Shown here piece after piece: positions 1 to 6,184 of a stretch of DNA of 11,980 nucleotides (the first letter of the stretch is position 1; every line of letters begins with the position of its first letter). The position numbers and the translations under genes are program-made. This DNA is from Cladosporium sp. IMV 00045 (taxonomy: Eukaryota > Ascomycota > Dothideomycetes > Cladosporiales > Cladosporiaceae). Below the pieces are notes generated by a model, which saw only the letters and a list, made by a program, of their open reading frames with translations, was not told where the DNA came from and made no database searches. Location of the stretch: positions 1 to 11,980 of the forward strand of contig MSJI02000104.1 of the NCBI GenBank assembly GCA_001931905.2, read 5' to 3'.

Positions 1-690
1 AGTACTCTAATTTATACTAATCTAAGACTAATACCTAGAATCCGATTAAACCCTATATATAATAATCTACTCTTAAGATACGGTACTTATATAACTAGCT
101 TATAACGCGATCTCTAATTAGTAGTATCGTACGTAAAATTATTCCTATATATTCTCTATATTCTAGGGGTAAGGACTATATATATATAGTAAACATAAAA
201 TACTAGCGTATAATAAGCTAATAATAGCTATAGTATTAAGGGGTAGGAACCTAGTTTTATAAAATTTCGTGCGAGGTCCGTCTCGTATAAGAAGCTCTAA
301 GTATATTACGTATCGTATACTATTAAAGGGAGGGGCGTTACTTATTATAGTTCGAAATTAGACTTAGGTATATCGAAGGTTAAAGCTCTATATAAGGTGA
401 GATATCGAGGACGTTAAACGGTAGCATATAGCGCGACGTCTAGGTATAGTATTACGCTACGCGGCTTATTATAGGGAGAGGAAAAGTCGACGCGTTTCCT
501 AGGCGTAACTAAGCCTAGGGCCGTACGCGACGCGGGAAGTACGCGCGTTTTCGCTAGTAATGCTTAAGTAGGTTTAGGGCGATTAAGTACGAGCTTAAAC
601 CTATATAGTTTTCATTTAAGGTCGATTTAGTATATAAAGCTCTAAGTATATTATATATTGTAAGCTATTATATATAAGTCGCGTAACCGA
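1..690. repeat. RIP-mutated non-coding repeat DNA, left flank
   Basis: The tract is saturated with TA, TAG and CTA words. CA and TG are visibly scarce while CG remains common, which is the expected product of CpA-to-TpA RIP on both strands. No ORF of useful length is present and I recognise no protein relic in any frame. Positions 1-290 hold nothing I can assign. From 292 on the sequence belongs to a direct repeat whose partner starts at 637. The signature fades between about 680 and 740, where ordinary CA and TG dinucleotides return. Confidence 0.75.
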
Positions 691-985
691 TAGGCGAAAG
701 GTCAGATCAGCTAAGTGTGAGACAATTAGTCTCTATGAGGTGAGACATGCAATAAGGTAAATGTCGATGGCAGAACGTAAACACGACGCGATATCTAGGT
801 GCAACAATGCGGCGCGCGCCCTTTGGTAAGGAAGGGGAATCTCGGCGCGTTTCCTGAGTGCAACAAGTACTGGGCCATGCGCGACGCGGAAAACACATCG
901 TGTTTCCCGTGGCAATGATCTAGTGGGCTTCTGAATCCATCCAACTATCGGTGGATTGAACACTTTTGAATTGAACACTTTTAGA
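292..985 (+). repeat. Diverged direct repeat, two units of about 345-355 bp
   Basis: Unit A runs from about 292 and unit B from about 637. Shared anchors occur in the same order: aagctctaagtatatta (292 and 637), aggtgaga (395 and 738), tctaggt (439 and 794), gcgtttcct (492 and 847), gcgacgcgg (527 and 881), and a tttc...gt..(c)aatg end (near 550 and 903). The offsets drift from 345 to 355, so small indels separate the units. Unit A is strongly RIP-mutated, whereas unit B from about 690 keeps CA and TG. Many differences between the cores are C-to-T or G-to-A in the RIP direction. The outer ends are uncertain and the function unknown. Confidence 0.6.
955..984 (+). repeat. 15-bp tandem repeat
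   Basis: The 13-mer attgaacactttt occurs twice in succession, at 955 and 970, giving a period of 15. It lies in unmutated DNA at the end of the larger direct repeat. No function is evident. Confidence 0.7.
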
Positions 986-1330
986 TCGATTTTGGAGCCG
1001 CGACGCGTTTCTGTTAGGCACTTTAGGGCTACCCGTACAAATCTGGGCCCGCGACGCGGTTCCGAAGGTCAACTTTGGGCGTCGCGGGGCAAATTCTGGA
1101 AGCGCGATGTCGCAGGCCGAGGCACTTTAGGAATCCAAGTCGTAGATCGCAGGTTGGCTTGCCAAGACACTAGATAGAAAGGCCCGGTCTACCAGACCGC
1201 GCGCCTAAAACTAGACAACAATCAATCAACCTACAATTTTCTATCAGCGAGAGGTCACCCTCTCATGCAACACGCGACGCTGTTCGGGATGGAATAACAG
1301 AGTAAGGATGCCCCCACTCGGCTCGGTCTC
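986..1330. other. Unmutated intergenic stretch, no gene seen
   Basis: Base usage is ordinary, without the RIP signature. The short ORFs here lack recognisable motifs, overlap each other on both strands, and have no splice or codon pattern like the regulator gene. The stretch contains two copies of a CGACGCG word (1001 and 1052) and a 12-bp direct repeat, aggcactttagg, at 1016 and 1120. It may be the distal upstream region of the regulator or the edge of an old repeat. Confidence 0.5.
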
Positions 1331-1336
1331 CGCTTT

Positions 1337-1341
1337 CCAAT
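1337..1341 (+). promoter_or_regulatory. CCAAT box candidate
   Basis: A CCAAT pentamer lies about 375 bp upstream of the start codon of the zinc-cluster gene, followed at once by TGATA. CCAAT is the recognition core of the fungal HAP complex, but a pentamer occurs often by chance, so this is only a candidate. Confidence 0.25.
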
Positions 1342-1481
1342 GATATGACGAGTGACCTTGTCTGTAACTACTGGACTCAATACATCGTGGTGGCAGCCGC
1401 TGTGGCACGCGCGGATCGTTGAATTCCCGCGGGGTGTCCTGCGTTTTATCATCATCATGACGCAAGAGAATATGCAGCCCG

Positions 1482-1497
1482 TCGGAGCATGCTCCGA
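1482..1497. promoter_or_regulatory. Perfect 16-bp palindrome with inverted CGG triplets
   Basis: TCGGAGCATGCTCCGA is identical to its own reverse complement. It contains CGG and CCG half-sites separated by 8 bp and lies about 218 bp upstream of the regulator start codon. Zn2Cys6 proteins commonly bind paired CGG triplets as dimers, the spacing setting specificity. The adjacent gene encodes such a protein, so autoregulation is a reasonable guess. The palindrome is seen directly; its role is inferred. Confidence 0.45.
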
Positions 1498-1653
1498 ACT
1501 TGACCGTCCATGGTGTCGGGCAAGACCGCACTCTGCCACTTGTTCCTCCGGCCAACCCACCGCACGTCGCGGATTCGCGCTCGAAGTCGGATGGATTTTC
1601 TGACTGATTGACACTCAGTCCTCGGCTTCGACTTTCTTTTGCTACACCAGCAG

Positions 1654-1713
1654 ATGTCCCACGGTCAGCTTATCGGGTCTCAATATCCTCGCCTGTGTGA
1701 TTGCGCTGGGTAA
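1654..1713 (+). promoter_or_regulatory. Upstream ORF abutting the main start codon
   Basis: An ATG at 1654 opens a 19-codon frame that ends in TAA at 1711-1713, one nucleotide before the main ATG at 1715. It is in another frame from the regulator. Its context (C at -3) is weaker than that of the main start (A at -3, TAACATGTC). If the mRNA leader begins upstream of 1654, ribosomes would meet this ORF first. The transcription start is unknown, so its presence in the mRNA is not shown. A pyrimidine-rich stretch at about 1628-1645 just precedes it. Confidence 0.4.
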
Positions 1714-1714
1714 C

Positions 1715-4091
1715 ATGTCTGGGGAGCCCTCTAGAGGATCGCAAGCTTCAAAGCCGAAGCGTGTGCAAGTGCCTGCCGCTTGTGAGCACTGTCGCCGGCA
1801 GAAGGCGAAGGTAAGAGTCCCTGCATATGATCATGACTACTGCTAATAACAATCTCCAGTGTGATGGAAGGCGTCCTTGCATGACATGCACTCGCCGACA
1901 CGGAGAATGCATATACGTGACAGAACAAAATGAAACAAGGCAGGTCGCGGTGAAACGGAAATTTGATGAGCTATCCGAACAGCACAATGATGTTCAGAGT
2001 CTAATAGCTGTGTTGTCGGGCGCGGACGAAATCCTCGCCAAGGATGCTTTCTGCCGATTGAGAGCCGGTCATTCACCGGGACGGATTGTTCAAAGCATTC
2101 GACAATGGAATGTCCAAAACACCGTGGGTTCCCTTCATCAGCGACAGCATTGCCAACAGTATCTCGTCGCGCTTTTGCAGTCCACGGCGTCTTTGTGGGA
2201 CGTCGTCCAGGCAGCTACTCCACTTCTCAGTCCTGCGACGAGACTCAACATCCCAACGACTAGGGACTTGTTGCCTTTGAGAAACTACGTGATCACACTT
2301 GAGTCGCTCAGTGAGGTTTTGAAGAAGGCCAATGGCGGTTCCGATTCGCAGCATTCGATCCAAGAGCCAAGACTGCTACAAAGTAGCCCAGACGGCTTCT
2401 ATGACGGGCCTTTATCCTGGGTGCCTGCTTCGCCATGGACAAACGTCACCAACGATGACCGGACCGTATCACAACTAGTATCTACATTCTTTTCCACGAT
2501 CAATCCCTATTGGAGGTTCTTAGAAGAAGCTCCTTTCTTTAGGAGCATGCGTCTCAAAAATATCGATGGTCTTTACTGTTCACAATTGCTTGTGAACTCG
2601 CTGCTAGCGTGCGCATCGGTGAGCAGGCAAAACCCGGGATATGATGTTGAATTTAACGATTCGCAGCTCTTTTCTGAAGTTGACGGAGCTTTTGTGAAAA
2701 AAGGTCAACTCCTGACTCGCGGAGAACATTATCACCACGAAGCGATACGGTTGTGGACGCTGGAAGACGGTCAAAGATCTGTAGTCAACCTCCAAGCTCT
2801 ACTGATCCTTGCCATCGAGTGAGTATGGCCACTCCATCGACCACAGCTATAGCTGATGTCGCTTCTTAGATCCTGTTGGCGTGGTATGGATCGGTTGGGT
2901 TGGTCGCTAATGGCGACTGTCGGTGAAATGAACGGAAGTCTCGACCTTCCAGAAGCACGGCCCGGTTTGAACGACGCGATGACCGAGTATGCGCGAGTAA
3001 GGACATGCATTGCATCTTCAGTACATTGGGTTCAAGTGTAAGAACGTCAGCGTGATTTACGGAGCCATCACTGATATATCCAGCGCTTTCGCCCATGCTA
3101 TCTTGCGCCGCCCTGAGCTGCCGATAGACGCTATTATCTGCGCGCCATCGCTTGCTAACATTTTACCTGACGCAACTGTATACTGGGAAGGCTATCCGTA
3201 TATCCAAACTCCTATACCAATCAGGCTGAATCGCTTAATGCAGGAGCGCCAGACCATGATGGGTTTCATGATGCAAGCTACACAGCTTCTTCCGCATAAG
3301 GGGACAGATGCTGCAGGGAAAGAGCTTTACGCTGCGGTAGAATCTCTAGCTGGAAGGCTCGAGTCTTGGAGGCAGACGCTTCCAGCTGATCTCAGTTACA
3401 AGTCAGACGTGGTACCAGCCTTGTTTGAGTTTCAGTATGTCTAAGGTCCAACACACCTGCTTTTGATGATGCTTACAAACATAGCGCCCAAGTGTGTGTT
3501 ATTCAGATGTCATTGTACGATCAATGGATTCAAGCATTTTCAGCCTCCGTCGACGAGGGATATTTGAACAGCCCAAATATCGAGGATCTACGAAACCGTA
3601 TGCTGGAACTCACGCACAACGCGGGTAGCTTGCTCCAAGAGTACCGCGAAGCGTACGGGTTCAAAAGCACGCCCGCTATCTTATACCAGCAAGCAACCGT
3701 GGCCGCTTTCATCTTGGTGCGCGAAATGGACAACACAACGGGTGTGGGACGCCCGGCCATCGCTTCGAGTTCGCGCTTGTCCCGCACCGAGAGCAACGAA
3801 AGAGCTTTCGAAGAATGTTTGCGCTGCCTCCTGGCTTGTGGTGTGCAGTTAGTCCAACCTCGGGGCATTGCGAGGATGCTTTACCACACAGTGATCAATT
3901 TCAAGACGCACCTTCCGGAGACCGCAAAGCGGATGTTCCACATCATAACCGAGACAGCTTGGCAGCCATCAGACGTCCATCGCTTCGACTCCTGCTATCC
4001 AAATTTGATCCTAGCGGCCAAGTCCGGCGCAGCGCCTGGAGATTATGAGATGGACAGCGTTTTGCAGAAGTGGGAGAGTTTCGAGTTGTGA
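1715..4091 (+). CDS. Zn2Cys6 fungal transcription factor, five exons, 726 aa
   Basis: Exons are 1715-1810, 1860-2818, 2870-3037, 3084-3434 and 3485-4091, summing to 727 codons with the TGA at 4089. The start ATG has A at -3. Residues 23-49 form a canonical zinc cluster, C-x2-C-x6-C-x5-C-x2-C-x6-C (C23, C26, C33, C39, C42, C49), which grips two zinc ions and binds CGG triplets. A basic segment (PKRVQ) precedes it. Residues 63-112 hold a KRKFDELSEQ linker and an LRAGHSPGRIV element usual in nuclear regulators of this type. Residues about 220-560 match the fungal_trans/middle homology region: NDDRTVSQLVSTFF, then NPYWRFLEEAPFF, GWSLMATVGEMNGSL, EYARVRT and RRPELP. Length is typical and no exon is broken. 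The gene lacks RIP damage although both flanks are RIP-mutated. No target genes lie nearby, so the regulated pathway cannot be named. Exon 3/4 splicing is the least certain part. Confidence 0.88.
1811..1859 (+). other. Intron 1 of the zinc-cluster gene (49 bp)
   Basis: The donor is GTAAGA, with GCTAATAAC as branch-like sequence and CTCCAG as acceptor; phase 0. It splits the zinc cluster between CEHCRRQKAK and CDGRRPC. An intron at this place is common in fungal zinc-cluster genes. Splicing is needed to join the six cysteines. Confidence 0.92.
2819..2869 (+). other. Intron 2 of the zinc-cluster gene (51 bp)
   Basis: The donor is GTGAGT, with GCTGATG as possible branch site and TTCTTAG as acceptor; phase 2. 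Splicing joins LLILAI to ESCWRGMDRLGWSL, restoring the conserved middle-homology-region order. Without it the frame ends at 2822. Confidence 0.88.
3038..3083 (+). other. Intron 3 of the zinc-cluster gene (46 bp, preferred model)
   Basis: The donor is GTAAGA, with CACTGAT as branch-like sequence and ATCCAG as acceptor; phase 2. It joins VHWVQ to V-AFAHAILRRPELP. The alternative is 2987-3050 (GTATGC...GTCAG, 64 bp), which also keeps frame and would give a 720-residue protein containing VIYGAITDISS. I prefer the first because donor and branch site are closer to consensus. Confidence 0.6.
3435..3484 (+). other. Intron 4 of the zinc-cluster gene (50 bp)
   Basis: The donor is GTATGT, with GCTTAC as branch-like sequence and ACATAG as acceptor; phase 2. 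It joins PALFEF to HAQVCVIQMSLYDQ, a typical join in the C-terminal half of the middle homology region. The unspliced frame stops at 3444. Confidence 0.85.
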
Positions 4092-4390
4092 GAAAGCTTG
4101 TCAGTCTGAGAGTGAAGAATGGACGGTACTCCCGGCGTAATCGACTAATTAGGAAACTTCATGAACAAATCTTCAAAACGGTCATACGGTGCCGTCAACA
4201 GCCCCATGAGTCTCGAACAGGGGATGCTCGCCAGCACTCGGGTGGCTGCGAGTGTGTGCGAACGCTTTGGTTCTACCGAAGCTTGTCGCTAGCTACTGTG
4301 ACTGTTCGCCCTCATTCTTGAGCGCCGACTCAAGGCTCTCTCCAGATCGATCGCTGGCTTGTCTTTGCTTGTCATCGTGGACGGCCACCT
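4092..4390. other. Intergenic stretch between the regulator and the first relic
   Basis: Base usage is ordinary, without the RIP signature. The left part should contain the 3' UTR and polyadenylation region of the regulator, but I see no clear AATAAA. On the minus strand the frame of the neighbouring TLH-like relic stays open past 4391 as far as a TAG at 4289-4291, so the relic may extend somewhat into this stretch. I recognise no further conserved motif, and the exact junction is not visible. Confidence 0.4.
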
Positions 4391-6061
4391 GATGAAACGG
4401 TGCTATGAGACGCTCACCTTCCTGAACGATGCCTGCTCGGACTGGGTGCTGAACGGGTTCTCTGTCGTCAAGACCCCGTAAATCAACTCTTTCATCCTTT
4501 TACTATGTCCGGATTGCATCTGCCTATCTTCTGTCGATACTCCTTCGTATAACCGATCGAGCTATTTCGTCACTTCTTCCTTAGGGTAGTATACCCTTTG
4601 GATGGCTAGGTATAGCTGCCTCCATATCGATAGCGTTGCGAAGAATCTAGCTTAGCATTTTGATAGCTCCCTCTTTATTACCCTCTTTAGCCTCTCTATG
4701 TTCTAGAAGCCGTCTATGCTAAGTGCCTGCGGCTTGCCCTCTTTCGCTTTTCCTCTATTCCTCGGCCTGCTTCTCGCCTCCCTTCCACTAAAGATCTGAT
4801 CTTCTGCCGTTCCTTCGTCGTTACCTCTATCCGCCTCGCTTTCGTTGCTCGGGCTTATGCTCGATTCGCCCTCGCTTCCTAAGCTACCGTCTTCTCCGTC
4901 GCTTTCCCTTCCTCCTTCTTCGCTCTTACTCTCCTCCTCTTCCCTAACTCCGTCGACCTCGCCTTCTAATGTCTTTTCCGGTACCGGCTCCTATAGATAC
5001 TTATTAAAGTCGAACTCGCCCCTAACTTCCTACCTAAGTATATATACGAACGGTTCTATTAGCTATAGATAGTAAACTAATAGCTTTCCTACCTCTTCCG
5101 GTAGATACCTATGGATTATCTTCGCATCGCCGCTCTTACTATAGCCTTTATAGTAGCCCGTTACTAGCTCGACTATACCGTTATCGATAAAAACACCCCT
5201 CTACGCTCGCGTACTCTCTCCGTTCTCGGTCCTAATATTAATAAATTCCGTCCCTTTAGCTAGAGCTCCCCCTACTATATAATATAACACTATTAGCTCC
5301 TCCTTAAATAGAGTTACCTCCCGGAAGTATTACTCTACCTTAGTCGTGTTCTACTATAGCTTACTCCGGTTCCGTACTTCGCTTATATCGATATTATATA
5401 GAAAGTACTTAGTTATCCGGTCCTCTCTTATAGCCCGGCTTAATAACTACTTCCGACTCTCTACGCCTTTCCCGTCTAGCCTCCTAACTCTACCTAAGAC
5501 TTTATCGTTTCTCTTATTATCTAAGAAGCTCTAACCCTCGGTAAGATCGCTTAGGTTATCGAATAGTCTATCTAGATATATAATCGGCAGTTCCTCCTCT
5601 TACTATAAGAATATTAACTGCTTCGTAAGCCTACCGAGACACCTTTCCTATAGTAAGTATAGTACGCCTCTAAGATCTCCTATACTAAAGTTGATCTTAT
5701 TAATAGCGACCTACTAGCATCTATTTATCTAAGTAACCCGTACGCCGGCTTTCTCCGTAAACCTAATCCTTATTCCAAAAGTCTTTATATATAAGACCCT
5801 ATCTATCGGGCTCGCTAGTCTACCGTACTCCTAGAGACATAATAGCCTAGGTACTATATCGTACACGCCTTCTATAATACTAACCGCCTCTTTTCTCGCC
5901 TCCTTCTTACCTATCCCGTCTCCGATTAGCCGGTCGATATCGTCTTATCTCTACTTATAAGCTATAAATACTACTAGAGCCTTATAGACTATAACGATAG
6001 CTACTAGCTTCGGCGTGAAGTTAAATACGCTTACCTATCCTACGTCTTCGGTATATAAGCC
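4391..6061 (-). pseudogene. RIP-degraded relic of TLH-like protein (middle domain), copy 1
   Basis: Reading the minus strand from 6061 down to 4391 gives one uninterrupted frame of about 555 codons whose stops fall where Trp or Gln is expected (RIP turns TGG into TAG and CAG/CAA into TAG/TAA). In order I see VIVYKALVVF, KTFGIRIRF, LTEGWSFLD, VGGALAKGTEFINIR (near 5235-5280), GVFIDNGIVELVTGYYKGYS, KIIHRYLPEEVGKLLVYYL (near 5065-5121), an acidic Ser-rich linker (about 4790-4950), WRQLYLAIQR (near 4600-4625), QSGHSKRMKELIYG (4475-4520) and FRKVSVS-stop-HRF. These fit, from memory, the region before the RecQ helicase in fungal telomere-linked helicases. The N-terminal zinc-finger part is missing at the right end and no helicase follows at the left. 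The last 150 bp are only lightly mutated. Confidence 0.68.
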
Positions 6062-6184
6062 GAGAATAAGCAATAATAAGGAACTTAAAAAGAGTATAAG
6101 GGGTCCCTAAATATATGAATAAATAAATGTATAAATAATTAGGAAATATTAGTTCCTTTTTTATAGGCGTTTAGTATTTAAACT
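6062..6184. other. AT-rich junction between the two TLH-like relics
   Basis: This is a short low-complexity stretch, including aaataaatgtataaataatt near 6119. It separates the C-terminal end of relic copy 2 from the truncated beginning of copy 1. No motif of the family can be read here and no terminal repeat is evident. It could be the 3' flank of copy 2 or the scar of the rearrangement that removed the N-terminal part of copy 1. Confidence 0.45.

Noticed and set aside
707..1614. Several overlapping short ORFs on both strands
   Set aside because: They have no recognisable motifs, overlap each other in conflicting frames, lack splice signals that would extend them, and coincide with repeat and promoter sequence.
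2997..3021. A 25-bp intron (GTAAGG...CTTCAG) that would also keep the frame
   Set aside because: It is too short for spliceosomal removal and has no branch site; two longer candidates exist.
2073..3868. Minus-strand ORFs of 63-112 codons inside the regulator gene
   Set aside because: They are shadows of the plus-strand exons, which carry the zinc cluster and the middle homology region.
4845..5072. Plus-strand ORF rich in Ser, Leu and Pro
   Set aside because: It is the complement of the acidic Ser-rich linker of relic copy 1. The codons mirror a minus-strand frame that has family motifs on both sides.
5346..5534. Plus-strand ORF of 62 codons
   Set aside because: It lies antisense to the readable TLH-like frame (WSFLD and neighbouring motifs) and shows no motif of its own.
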